64,000 nucleotides of DNA, taken from NCBI GenBank assembly GCA_900539185.1, contig UQBG01000014.1, positions 1 through 64,000 of the forward strand, in the 5' to 3' direction. This document shows, piece after piece, positions 42,563-51,165 of the stretch (the stretch's first letter is position 1; each line of letters starts with the position of its first letter). Below the pieces are notes generated by a model. It was not told where the DNA came from. It worked only from the letters and a program-made list of their open reading frames with translations, and searched no databases. Made by a program: the position numbers and the translations under genes. The DNA is from an uncultured Clostridium sp. GTDB taxonomy: Bacteria; Bacillota; Clostridia; Lachnospirales; Lachnospiraceae.

Positions 42563-42703
42563 CTGCTTTTGAATTCTTAGCCGTCGATGATAAAAAATAG
42601 GTGGTAAAACTGTAGAAAATGTAGTAAAATAATAGACATAATTAACAGAATATAACAGGCAACAAAGGAATACATAGGCAGTAGGGTTTATGAGGGTATA
42701 AAA

Positions 42704-42907
42704 ATGATAGAGTTAACGCGATATAATGATGCGACCTTTACGCTGAATTCAGATGTGATTGAGACAGTAGAGGAGACTCCCGATACGGTGATTACACTGA
42801 CCAATGGAAAGAAAATAATCGTAAAAGAGAGTAGACAAGAAGTAGCAAATTTAGTAAAATTATACAGATATGAGATTATTCATGGAAGTAATTGGGATAA
42901 GGTGTGA
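42704..42907 (+). CDS. flbD: FlbD/SwrD family flagellar protein
   Basis: A 67-residue protein (MIELTRYNDATFTLNSDVIE then NGKKIIVKESRQEVANLVKL). This is the FlbD family; the Bacillus homologue SwrD boosts motor power and swarming. It is followed by the stator genes motA-motB, which fits that role. Length is normal for the family. Confidence 0.9.
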   Translation: MIELTRYNDATFTLNSDVIETVEETPDTVITLTNGKKIIVKESRQEVANLVKLYRYEIIHGSNWDKV

Positions 42908-42918
42908 GGTGAAGAAAA

Positions 42919-43719
42919 TTGGATTTAGCGAGTATTTTAGGCTTGATCATATGCGGAATATTGATTGTGTTTGGTATCACGTTTGAAAGAGGTGCCGGTT
43001 TTGTTTTTTCTAAGTTAGGAAATTTCTGGGATATACCATCGGTTCTGATAACCATTGGTGGTACATTCATGTGTGTATTAGCATCGAACTCTATGAAGGA
43101 CTTTGTTAAGGGAATAAAGTCCTTTGTGTTTATTTTAAAAGAGCCAAAGGTAGATGAAGCAGCAGTGATTCATCAGATCATTGATCTGTCAAATATCGCC
43201 CGGAAGGAAGGCCTGCTGGCTCTGGAGGAATCTGCTAATTCTTTGGAGGACGACTTCATGAAGAAGGGGATCCTCCTGATCGTAGACGGTACGGATCCGG
43301 AACTGGTTCGCAATATTCTGGAGACAGAGCTGGTGAATATCGACGCACGGCATAAGAAGCTGATCGGCTTCTGGAAGCAGGTAGGTGCTATGGGTCCTGC
43401 CTGGGGTATGATCGGTACACTGATCGGACTGATTAACATGTTGAAGAATCTGGCGGATCCGGACACCATCGGACCGAATATGTCTGTCGCTCTGGTTACA
43501 ACCCTGTATGGTTCTATGCTGGCAAACTGGATATCATCACCGGTTGCGACAAAGCTGTCAACAAACAATGATATAGAGATTATGATGAAGGAAGTCATGG
43601 TGGAAGGACTTCTTTCGATTCAGGCAGGAGAAAATCCACGTGTGATTGAGGAAAAACTGAAGTCGTTCCTGTCACCGACCGCCAGAAGTCAGATGGCAGA
43701 AGGGGAAGGTGAGAGCTAA
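42919..43719 (+). CDS. motA: Flagellar motor stator protein MotA
   Basis: A 266-residue stator protein with four membrane helices; with MotB it conducts ions and pushes FliG. LASILGLIICGILIVFGITF is the first helix; GAMGPAWGMIGTLIGLINML and MSVALVTTLYGSMLANWISSPVA form the later pair. The start is TTG 42919, after GAGGTGAAG; no ATG fits. The last base of the stop is the first base of motB. Whether H+ or Na+ is used cannot be judged by eye. Confidence 0.93.
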   Translation: MDLASILGLIICGILIVFGITFERGAGFVFSKLGNFWDIPSVLITIGGTFMCVLASNSMKDFVKGIKSFVFILKEPKVDEAAVIHQIIDLSNIARKEGLLALEESANSLEDDFMKKGILLIVDGTDPELVRNILETELVNIDARHKKLIGFWKQVGAMGPAWGMIGTLIGLINMLKNLADPDTIGPNMSVALVTTLYGSMLANWISSPVATKLSTNNDIEIMMKEVMVEGLLSIQAGENPRVIEEKLKSFLSPTARSQMAEGEGES

Positions 43720-44627
43720 TGGCGAAGAAACGAGAAGAAACGCCGGATGAAGGTTCACCGGCATGGATGAATACCTTCAGTGATTTGATGAATCTGTTAC
43801 TTTGCTTTTTCGTGTTGCTGTTTGCCAGTTCTACAATGGATGAAGGCAAGATTCAGCAGATAGCGGCATCCTTTCAGAATATTTCATTTTCCATCTTTAC
43901 CCAGACCTCACAGACTATTCAAAATGGTCAGATGGTAAGTGGCGGTGTAACACAGTTAGAGGGGATTCAGTCGATCATGGAGCAGGTTGGAAAAGCAACC
44001 GATCGGACAGACGGGGATGATTCTCAGGCAAATGATAGTTCCGGAACCAATCCGGACAGTACAGAAGCCGGACAGAATAGCAACAGCGGAACCGTTGATA
44101 CAAATGAAAATTTGAGCATGGATGAACTGCAGAATCAGATGGAAGAGGCCGGGCTTAGTCAGTCTCAGGAGATGTATCAACAGATCTCCGATGCAATGGA
44201 AAGCTATTCCATTGATGATCGGGTGCAGATGGATTATAATTATCAGTATGTGGAGCTGGATATGAACGGGGCATTGCTCTTTGACACCGGTGACGCAGAA
44301 CTGAAAGAAGATTCCTATGCATTTATGAACAAGATTGCATCGATACTGGAAACCTATCCGGATAGTATTATAGAGATTGAGGGGCATACGGATAATGTTC
44401 CCATCCATAATTCAAAGTATGAGAGCAATCGGTATCTGTCAACGGCAAGAGCAACCAATGTGTACGAATACCTGATGGAGCATGCAAATCTGAAAGACGA
44501 AAACCTGAAGGTGGCCGGTTATGGTGAAAGTCGGCCGGCGGCATCCAATGATACACCGGAAGGTCGGGCAAGAAACCGTAGAGTTGTAATTAAAATATAT
44601 AATCAGTTGAGTTCAGTTGAAGAATAG
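43719..44627 (+). CDS. motB: Flagellar motor stator protein MotB
   Basis: A 302-residue protein with a short cytoplasmic start, one membrane helix containing the ion-binding aspartate D22 (WMNTFSDLMNLLLCFFVLLF), a Ser/Asn/Gly/Asp-rich linker with little structure, and a C-terminal OmpA-like peptidoglycan-binding domain (IEIEGHTDNVPIHNSKYESN and AGYGESRPAASNDTPEGR). It anchors the stator to the wall. The linker of about 80 residues is longer than in Bacillus MotB. Confidence 0.93.
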   Translation: MAKKREETPDEGSPAWMNTFSDLMNLLLCFFVLLFASSTMDEGKIQQIAASFQNISFSIFTQTSQTIQNGQMVSGGVTQLEGIQSIMEQVGKATDRTDGDDSQANDSSGTNPDSTEAGQNSNSGTVDTNENLSMDELQNQMEEAGLSQSQEMYQQISDAMESYSIDDRVQMDYNYQYVELDMNGALLFDTGDAELKEDSYAFMNKIASILETYPDSIIEIEGHTDNVPIHNSKYESNRYLSTARATNVYEYLMEHANLKDENLKVAGYGESRPAASNDTPEGRARNRRVVIKIYNQLSSVEE

Positions 44628-44637
44628 GAGCAAGAGT

Positions 44638-45156
44638 ATGAAGAAGAATTTAATGAGTGTTATTATTTTAGCAATCTGTATTGTGAATCTGGTATTGAAT
44701 GCACTGATGGTGTTCGTACTTGTACCGGCTACGAAGAAGACTGACAATCTGATTACAGAAATTGCAGCAGTCTTGCATTTGGAGCTGGAGAAGAATGACG
44801 ACGGTACAACAGCCGGACCGGATCTGAAAAATGTCCAGAATTATAATCTGACCGATAATACAACCGTTAATCTAAAGAATGACGGTACAGGAACCAATCA
44901 CTATGCCGTTATCGGTATCTCCATATCCATGGACGGCAGTTCTAAGGACTATGAGGAGCTGAACACAAAGCTGGGAGAAACAGAAAGCTGGGTATTTGAC
45001 GTTACCAGAAGTGTTGTTCAGGAATATACATATGCAGAGATCAATGATGCAGCGATTCAGGATCTGATCAAACAGAAGATAACAGAAGGATTGCAGGAGA
45101 AGTATCAGACGGATTGTATATATGATGTAACATTCAGCCAGTTTATTACACAGTAA
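44638..45156 (+). CDS. fliL: Flagellar basal body-associated protein FliL
   Basis: A 172-residue single-pass membrane protein (VIILAICIVNLVLNALMVFV) with an outside domain ending in IKQKITEGLQEKYQTDCIYDV. FliL surrounds or supports the stator. ATG 44638 is chosen as TAGGAG (44625-44630) is seven bases upstream; the frame is open to 44617 inside motB. Sequence conservation is weak; place and topology carry much of the call. Confidence 0.82.
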   Translation: MKKNLMSVIILAICIVNLVLNALMVFVLVPATKKTDNLITEIAAVLHLELEKNDDGTTAGPDLKNVQNYNLTDNTTVNLKNDGTGTNHYAVIGISISMDGSSKDYEELNTKLGETESWVFDVTRSVVQEYTYAEINDAAIQDLIKQKITEGLQEKYQTDCIYDVTFSQFITQ

Positions 45157-45193
45157 GGCGTGGAGAATGACAGCAAAGGAGGTGTGAGTAGGC

Positions 45194-46171
45194 TTGGGTG
45201 AGGTATTATCACAAAATGAAATTGATAATCTGTTGAAGCAGCTAAGCAGTGGTGAACTGGATGTTGATGAATATGCAGATGAACCGGCGCAGAAAGTAAA
45301 GGACTATGACTTTGCACGACCTGCAAAGTTTTCCAAAGAGCATCTGCGAACCTTAGAGATCATATTTGAGCACTTTGGGCGTCTGGTTTCTACAAATCTG
45401 CCGGCATATCTCCGGAAGAATGTCCAGATGGAGGTTATGAACTCCGAGGCGGTTACATATTCAGAGTTTACAAATGCTTTGTCCAATCCGGTATTGTTCG
45501 GGATCGTTAACTTCGCACCATTGAAGGGAAATATCATTATAGAGCTGGCATCGAATCTGGGGTTTGCAATCGTGGATCGTATGTTGGGTGGAACCGGTGA
45601 ACCGCTGGAAAAGGTTCGGGATTACTCGGAGATTGAACTGAGTATTTTAGAGCGTATCTTTACGATCTGTGTGAATCTGTTACGGGAGCCTTGGAAGAAC
45701 GTGGTAGAGATTGAACCGCGTCTGGAACGGATTGAAACGAATTCCCAGTTTGCTCAGATTATTTCGCCGAGTGAGATGATCGCTATCATAACAATCAACA
45801 TGAAAATCGGTGATGTGATGGGACTGATGAATGTCTGTCTGCCGTTTATCACCCTGGAAGATGTAATGGACAAGCTGAATACGAAGTACTGGTATTCAAC
45901 GATGCAGACGAGAGAGGATACCGAGTATATAGATGTAATAGAGACAGCAATAGCGAAAGCTCAGATACCGATCAAAGCCGTTTTGGGAAGCAGCAAGATC
46001 TCAGTGAACGATTTTGTGAACCTTCAGCGGGGCGATATCATAAAGATCGATCGGCGATATGAGGATGAGCTGGAAATATATGTAGGAAATATGCTGAAGT
46101 TCAAAGGTTTGCCGGGATCGGCATCCGAGAATTACGCAGTTAAGATAACGAAAGTAATCAGAGAGGAGTAA
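45194..46171 (+). CDS. fliM: Flagellar motor switch protein FliM
   Basis: A 325-residue switch protein. LSQNEIDNLLKQL at the N-terminus is the CheY-P binding site, RTLEIIFEHFGRLVSTNLPA opens the middle domain and the C-terminal SPOA domain has AVLGSSKISVNDFVNLQRGD. The start is TTG 45194 with AAAGGAGGTG upstream. It is followed three bases later by fliY. Confidence 0.94.
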   Translation: MGEVLSQNEIDNLLKQLSSGELDVDEYADEPAQKVKDYDFARPAKFSKEHLRTLEIIFEHFGRLVSTNLPAYLRKNVQMEVMNSEAVTYSEFTNALSNPVLFGIVNFAPLKGNIIIELASNLGFAIVDRMLGGTGEPLEKVRDYSEIELSILERIFTICVNLLREPWKNVVEIEPRLERIETNSQFAQIISPSEMIAIITINMKIGDVMGLMNVCLPFITLEDVMDKLNTKYWYSTMQTREDTEYIDVIETAIAKAQIPIKAVLGSSKISVNDFVNLQRGDIIKIDRRYEDELEIYVGNMLKFKGLPGSASENYAVKITKVIREE

Positions 46172-46174
46172 AGT

Positions 46175-47368
46175 ATGGACGGAATGTTATCACAGGAAGA
46201 GATAAATGCTTTGCTGGGTGGTATGACCGGAGAATCACCTTCAGGGTCAACATCGGAAGAATTATCTGCAGAAGAAAAAGACGTACTTGGTGAGATATCG
46301 AATATCTGTATGGGTACGGCAGCGACAACTTTATATTCTCTGGTAAATCAAAAGGTAGTGATCAGCACGCCAAAGGTCGATTGTTGTACCTGGGATGATT
46401 TATCGAAGGAATATGGTCTGCCGTGTGTGTTTATCAATATCTCATATGTAGATGGAGTCCAGGGAAACAACCTTCTGATCTTAATGGAGAAGGATGTTAA
46501 GATTATAACAGATCTTATGATGGGCGGTGATGGCACACACCCGGCCGATGAATTAACAGAACTGCATCTGAGTGCAATCTGCGAGGCCATGAATCAGATG
46601 ATGGGATCTGCTGCAACATCGATGTCGTCGATGCTGAATCGGAAGATCGATATCAGTCCACCGGAGGCAGAACGACTGGAGCTGGGCAGTGAACAAAGTG
46701 GACACCTTGTCGATAAGTTCAAAGGTCAGAGTTTTGTCAAGGTATCACTAAAGATGGAAATCGGTGATCTGGTAGATTCGAACATTATGCAGCTTTATCC
46801 GGTAGACTTTGCAAAGGAACTGTATTCTGTTTTTTCCGGTGATTTGGGAAAAGAAGAGAAAGCAGCACCGCAGCCACAGACAGCACCGCAACCGCAGCCA
46901 CAACCGTCAGGAATGCCATCTCAGCCGCAGACAGCACCGCAGCCGATGATGAATCAGCCGCAAATGGGACAGCCAATGATGGGGCAACCACAGATGGCAG
47001 CCTATGGACAGCCTGTTTACGGTCAGTCACCGTATGGATATGCAATGCCTCCGATACAGGATGTAAATGTACAGCCGGTACAGTTCCAGAGCTTTGCCGG
47101 TGGAGGAAATCCGGTCACACAGCAGGAAAATATAGATCTGATTATGGATGTTCCGTTGGAAGTAACCGTTGAACTCGGTAGAACGAAGAAGTCCATCAAA
47201 GAAATACTGGAGTTTTCGCCGGGTACGATCGTGGAACTGGATAAGATCGCAGGGGAACCGATCGATGTGTTAGTAAATGGTAAGATGGTAGCCAAAGGAG
47301 AAGTTGTTGTTATCGAAGAAAGCTTTGGCGTCCGAATTACTGATATCATAAAACCTAAAACCATGTAA
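46175..47368 (+). CDS. fliY: Flagellar motor switch phosphatase FliY
   Basis: A 397-residue fusion of a CheC-type phosphatase and a FliN-type SPOA domain, the Firmicutes form of FliN. LSQEEINALLGGM resembles the CheY-binding peptide of FliM. Two full phosphatase sites fit D/S-x3-E-x2-N-x22-P: DVLGEISN and SAICEAMN, each with its proline 23 residues later. A Pro/Gln/Met-rich linker of about 80 residues leads to VTVELGRTKKSIKEILEFSP. It should remove phosphate from CheY-P at the motor itself. Confidence 0.94.
   Translation: MDGMLSQEEINALLGGMTGESPSGSTSEELSAEEKDVLGEISNICMGTAATTLYSLVNQKVVISTPKVDCCTWDDLSKEYGLPCVFINISYVDGVQGNNLLILMEKDVKIITDLMMGGDGTHPADELTELHLSAICEAMNQMMGSAATSMSSMLNRKIDISPPEAERLELGSEQSGHLVDKFKGQSFVKVSLKMEIGDLVDSNIMQLYPVDFAKELYSVFSGDLGKEEKAAPQPQTAPQPQPQPSGMPSQPQTAPQPMMNQPQMGQPMMGQPQMAAYGQPVYGQSPYGYAMPPIQDVNVQPVQFQSFAGGGNPVTQQENIDLIMDVPLEVTVELGRTKKSIKEILEFSPGTIVELDKIAGEPIDVLVNGKMVAKGEVVVIEESFGVRITDIIKPKTM
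46863..47000 (+). repeat. Low-complexity Pro/Gln repeat region within fliY
   Basis: Repeated CAGCCGCAG/CCACAG-type codons encode P-Q-P-Q, T-A-P-Q-P and later G-Q-P-M-M units. This is the flexible link between the phosphatase and SPOA halves. Repeats of this kind may vary in number between strains. Confidence 0.7.
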
Positions 47369-47389
47369 GGAATAAAGAGGAGAAATGAA

Positions 47390-47752
47390 ATGGCAAAGAA
47401 TATTTTAATTTGTGATGATGCAGCATTTATGCGAATGATGATTAAAGACATCTTGACCAAGAATGGTTACAACGTAGCCGGAGAAGCAGAAAATGGTGTT
47501 AAGGCTGTAGAAAAATATCAGGAAACAAAACCGGATCTAGTACTTATGGATATTACCATGCCGGAAATGGATGGTATTCAGGCGTTGAAGAAAATCAAGC
47601 AGCTTGATCCGAATGCCAGTGTTGTTATGTGCTCTGCTATGGGTCAGCAGGCTATGGTTATTGAGTCGATTCAGTCCGGTGCCCGTGACTTTATTGTAAA
47701 ACCGTTTCAGCCGGATCGAGTTCTGGAAGCGGTTAAGAAAGCAGTAGAATAA
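47390..47752 (+). CDS. cheY: Chemotaxis response regulator CheY
   Basis: A 120-residue single receiver domain. The acidic pocket DD in LICDDAAFM, the phosphorylation aspartate in DLVLMDITMPEMDG, a conserved Ser (VVMCSAMG) and the lysine in FIVKPFQPDR are all present. CheY-P should act on FliM and be reset by FliY or CheC. Its stop shares one base with fliO. Confidence 0.95.
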   Translation: MAKNILICDDAAFMRMMIKDILTKNGYNVAGEAENGVKAVEKYQETKPDLVLMDITMPEMDGIQALKKIKQLDPNASVVMCSAMGQQAMVIESIQSGARDFIVKPFQPDRVLEAVKKAVE

Positions 47753-48135
47753 TGATCGTACTGACTGGTGGAAGCCGCACTGTTAATGGCGTGATACAAC
47801 TGATTGTTGTTATTATTATGTTTCTGTTTGTCCTGGCACTTGCCTATCTGGCCGCCAGACTGGCAGGCCGATTCCAGAGCAATATACAGAGTCAGAGCAA
47901 TATACGGATTCTGGAGGTTGCCCGGATCAGTAATAATAAATATATCCAGATTATAAAGATCGGACAGCATTATTACGCCGTAGGAGTCGGGAAGGAAGAA
48001 GTGAATCTGATTGCAGAACTGCAGGAGGAGGAGTTGATTCTGAAGGATACAACGGAAGGAACAAAGGGTAGCTTCAAGGATATTTTGTCGCAGCTCCAGA
48101 GGAAGAAGAAAGAGAATGAAACAGATGAAATGTAA
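47752..48135 (+). CDS. fliO: Flagellar biosynthetic protein FliO
   Basis: A 127-residue protein with one membrane helix (GVIQLIVVIIMFLFVLALAYL) and a cytoplasmic domain with RILEVARISNNKYIQIIKIG and YYAVGVGKEEVNLIAEL, the FliO/FliZ features. It assists assembly of FliP into the export gate. It starts within the cheY stop (TAATG) without its own ribosome site, so its translation is probably coupled. Confidence 0.85.
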   Translation: MIVLTGGSRTVNGVIQLIVVIIMFLFVLALAYLAARLAGRFQSNIQSQSNIRILEVARISNNKYIQIIKIGQHYYAVGVGKEEVNLIAELQEEELILKDTTEGTKGSFKDILSQLQRKKKENETDEM

Positions 48136-48949
48136 TACACGAGGTATGATAAAAAGATGTCTGGCTGTATTTGCAGTGGTATTTATCGTGCTATTGTTTT
48201 GTAATACACAGTCTATGGCAACCGAACTGACACCTCCGGAGGACGCAACGACGGAGTCGGATGCAGGAAGTGTGACAGAACCGTTGAATCTCAGTCTGTC
48301 ATTGAACAATGACGAGGGAACATTGTCCGGAACCTTGCAGATGCTGTTGGTACTGACAGTGATTTCTCTGGCACCATCGATTCTGGTTATGATGACCTCA
48401 TTTACCAGAATTATAGTCGTTCTGCATTTTGTGCGAACGGCACTGGGTCTCACCTCGACACCACCGAACAATGTATTGATCGGTCTGTCCCTGTTCTTGA
48501 CGTTCTTCATTATGTCACCGGTCTTTTCTAAGGTGAATACCGAGGCAATCGAACCGTATGCGGCCGGAGAGATGACACAGGAAGAATTTCTGGATGCGGC
48601 GATGGATCCGATGCGGGACTTCATGATCAATCAGACGCGGGAAGAGGACGTTCAGTTATTTCTGGATATTGCGCAGATTGATTCTGTGTCCGACTGGTCT
48701 GACATTCCAACGACAGTGATTATTCCGGCATTCATTATCAGTGAGTTACGTGCAGCATTTATAATTGGATTTTTGATTTATATTCCATTTATTATAATTG
48801 ATATGGTTGTAGCATCCACCTTGATGTCCATGGGTATGATGATGCTGCCGCCTACCACGATTTCGATGCCGTTTAAGGTGTTATTGTTTATTATGGCTGA
48901 TGGCTGGAATCTGATTGTAGGTCAGCTCGTTCAGTCATTTATATTGTGA
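48116..48949 (+). CDS. fliP: Flagellar export gate protein FliP
   Basis: A 277-residue protein. A signal-like helix (CLAVFAVVFIVLLFCNTQSMA) comes first, then VLTVISLAPSILVMMTSFTR and RTALGLTSTPPNNVLIGLSL, the unmistakable FliP core, and FKVLLFIMADGWNLIVGQLV at the end. FliP pentamers form the main part of the export channel. Start could be ATG 48116 or 48125; both overlap fliO. Confidence 0.95.
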   Translation: MKQMKCNTRGMIKRCLAVFAVVFIVLLFCNTQSMATELTPPEDATTESDAGSVTEPLNLSLSLNNDEGTLSGTLQMLLVLTVISLAPSILVMMTSFTRIIVVLHFVRTALGLTSTPPNNVLIGLSLFLTFFIMSPVFSKVNTEAIEPYAAGEMTQEEFLDAAMDPMRDFMINQTREEDVQLFLDIAQIDSVSDWSDIPTTVIIPAFIISELRAAFIIGFLIYIPFIIIDMVVASTLMSMGMMMLPPTTISMPFKVLLFIMADGWNLIVGQLVQSFIL

Positions 48950-48965
48950 CGGGAGGCGATGAGAT

Positions 48966-49238
48966 ATGACAATAGATATCGTTGTAGACATTGCCAGAGA
49001 GGCATTATGGATGATCATAAAGTGCTCAGCTCCCATGTTGTTGGTTTCTCTTCTGATCGGTCTTCTGGTGAGTATTTTTCAGACCGTTACGTCTATTCAG
49101 GAGCAGACGCTGACATTTGTGCCAAAGATGCTTGGGATATTTATAACCCTGCTGATCTGTGGTGGATGGATTCTGAACAGTATTGTGGAATTTGTTGTGA
49201 ATCTCTACAGTATGTTTGGAACCTATGTAAATACGTGA
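48966..49238 (+). CDS. fliQ: Flagellar export gate protein FliQ
   Basis: A 90-residue protein of two membrane helices: IVVDIAREALWMIIKCSAPM followed by LLIGLLVSIFQTVTSIQEQT. It packs around FliP in the gate. GGGAGG lies before the ATG. A similarly sized frame (48959-49243) in another phase is a shadow without family features. Confidence 0.94.
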   Translation: MTIDIVVDIAREALWMIIKCSAPMLLVSLLIGLLVSIFQTVTSIQEQTLTFVPKMLGIFITLLICGGWILNSIVEFVVNLYSMFGTYVNT

Positions 49239-49246
49239 GGTGAAAT

Positions 49247-50026
49247 ATGCTTTCAACGAGCTTTTCCGTCTACCATTTAGAATATTACCTGCTGATATTT
49301 GCCAGAGTTGCCGGAGTTGTAAGTGTGGCTCCAATCTACGGTACGCGTGGAGTTCCGCGAAGAGTCCGGGTAGGGCTTGGTCTCTGCGTAGCGATTATCG
49401 TGGCATCTGTAGTGGAATATCAGCCATTGAATTACACGACGATCATCGGATTTACAGCACTGTTGATCAAGGAACTGGTTTTGGGCTTGTCTGTTGGCTT
49501 GGCATCCACGTTGTGTATGACGATTATCAATCTGAGTGGTATGTTCATTGATCGGGAGATCGGTCTGACCATGGTAACGGCATTTGATCCGACGACGAAT
49601 GCATCCACGACGATTTCGGCGGACTTTTATAACTATATGGTGCTGGTTATTATGCTATGCTCCAACATGCATTACTTTGTGATATCGGCGATCTGCGATT
49701 CCTTTCAGGTGATTCCGGTTGGTGGCTCCATCTATAATGGAGATGCCATGTATGAGGTTATCATGACATTTATGCAGGAGTATTTTGTAATCGCATTCCG
49801 GATCGCACTTCCTATCTTTATATCCATTGTCCTGTGTAATGTAATACTGGGCGTTTTGGCAAAGATAGCACCGCAGATGAATATGTTTTCCATCGGTATT
49901 GAGCTAAAGCTGTTGCTGGGACTTATGGTGATGGTCTCGATGGTAATATTTTTACCGAATATTACGGAGTATATCTATGGAGTAACAAAGGATATCGTAG
50001 TAAACCTGCTAAATACCATGCATTGA
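49247..50026 (+). CDS. fliR: Flagellar export gate protein FliR
   Basis: A 259-residue, strongly hydrophobic protein with about six helices. ARVAGVVSVAPIYGTRGVPR and RVRVGLGLCVAIIVA, then GIELKLLLGLMVMVSMVIFL near the end, are FliR segments. It completes the FliPQR complex. GAGGTGA lies just before ATG 49247. Confidence 0.93.
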   Translation: MLSTSFSVYHLEYYLLIFARVAGVVSVAPIYGTRGVPRRVRVGLGLCVAIIVASVVEYQPLNYTTIIGFTALLIKELVLGLSVGLASTLCMTIINLSGMFIDREIGLTMVTAFDPTTNASTTISADFYNYMVLVIMLCSNMHYFVISAICDSFQVIPVGGSIYNGDAMYEVIMTFMQEYFVIAFRIALPIFISIVLCNVILGVLAKIAPQMNMFSIGIELKLLLGLMVMVSMVIFLPNITEYIYGVTKDIVVNLLNTMH

Positions 50027-50039
50027 AAGAGGATCGCGC

Positions 50040-51140
50040 ATGTTAGAATATAATCTTCAGTTCTTCGCAAAGGAAGGACCTGGAGGAGAAAAAACTGAAG
50101 AAGCAACACCGAAAAAAATCGAGGACTCCAGAAAAGAAGGTTCGGTAGCCAAAAGTAAAGAGCTGTCAAATGCAATCACGTTGTTTGGGCTGTTTGTAAC
50201 ATTGCGCTATATGATACAGTTTGTGGGACCGAGACTGGTACAGATCTTTGATAAGTACTGGGGACATGTAGGAACGATTCTTCAGGAAGGGTTTGATACA
50301 AAGACCACCCTGGCATTTCTCTCTGAAACCGCAAAGGATACCGTGATCATTCCCCTTCCTTTTTTAGTGGTTGGGTTTGTACTGGCATTCTTATCGAATA
50401 AACTGCAGTTTAAATGGATGGTGACAGCAAAACCGTTACAGCCGAAGCTGAATAAGATCAGTCCGATCAGTGGGTTTAAGCGGCTGTTTTCCGCCCGATC
50501 CTTAGTGGAGTTGCTTAAGGCGATAGCAGAAGTGCTTTTGATCAGTTATATGGCTTATACTGTGATCAAGAAACACGCACCGGAGCTGTATACCTTATAT
50601 GACATTACAATTCAACAGTCACTGGCTCTGCTCATGAGTATTATATGGGAGTTAGGCATTCGGATTTGTATTGTCATGCTGGTGATCGGATTTGCCGATT
50701 ATCTCTACCAGAGATACAAGCACCGTCAGGATTTGAAGATGACAAAGCAGGAAGTCAAGGATGAGTTTAAGAATACAGAAGGAGATCCTCAGATAAAGGG
50801 ACAACAGAAGCAGCGTATGCGGCAGGCATCGCAGCGAAGAATGATGGCCAGTGTGCCGGAAGCAGATGTTGTAATTACGAACCCGACGCATTTTGCGGTG
50901 GCACTGAAGTATGATGCAGAAGAACATTCGGCTCCGGTCGTGACTGCGAAGGGAACGGACTTTCTGGCAAATAAGATCAAAGAGGTTGCCAGAGAACATC
51001 AGGTTGAGATCGTAGAGAACAAACCATTAGCGCGGATGTTATACTACAACGTAGAGATAGACAGAGAGATTCCGCCGGAGCTTTATCAGGCAGTTGCAGA
51101 TATACTAGCTTATGTATATAACCTGAAAAGAGCCGGTTGA
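50040..51140 (+). CDS. flhB: Flagellar export switch protein FlhB
   Basis: A 366-residue protein with four membrane helices and a cytoplasmic domain that cleaves itself to let export move from hook to filament parts. The self-cleavage site NPTHFAVALKYD is present, after VPEADVVIT. GEKTEEATPKKIEDSRKEG is the N-terminal FlhB signature. FliK, its partner, is encoded in the same run. Confidence 0.96.
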   Translation: MLEYNLQFFAKEGPGGEKTEEATPKKIEDSRKEGSVAKSKELSNAITLFGLFVTLRYMIQFVGPRLVQIFDKYWGHVGTILQEGFDTKTTLAFLSETAKDTVIIPLPFLVVGFVLAFLSNKLQFKWMVTAKPLQPKLNKISPISGFKRLFSARSLVELLKAIAEVLLISYMAYTVIKKHAPELYTLYDITIQQSLALLMSIIWELGIRICIVMLVIGFADYLYQRYKHRQDLKMTKQEVKDEFKNTEGDPQIKGQQKQRMRQASQRRMMASVPEADVVITNPTHFAVALKYDAEEHSAPVVTAKGTDFLANKIKEVAREHQVEIVENKPLARMLYYNVEIDREIPPELYQAVADILAYVYNLKRAG

Positions 51141-51165
51141 TGAAAGATAGAAGCAGGAGGAAGCC

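Noticed and set aside
42562..42703. Sigma-28 promoter for flbD-motAB
   Set aside because: GCCG occurs near 42579 but it does not form GCCGATAA and has no TAAA box at about 15 bases upstream; a vegetative -35/-10 pair is also weak.
48959..49243. Alternative 94-residue frame over fliQ
   Set aside because: The frame at 48966 encodes a clear FliQ with two helices; the other is a shadow with no family features.
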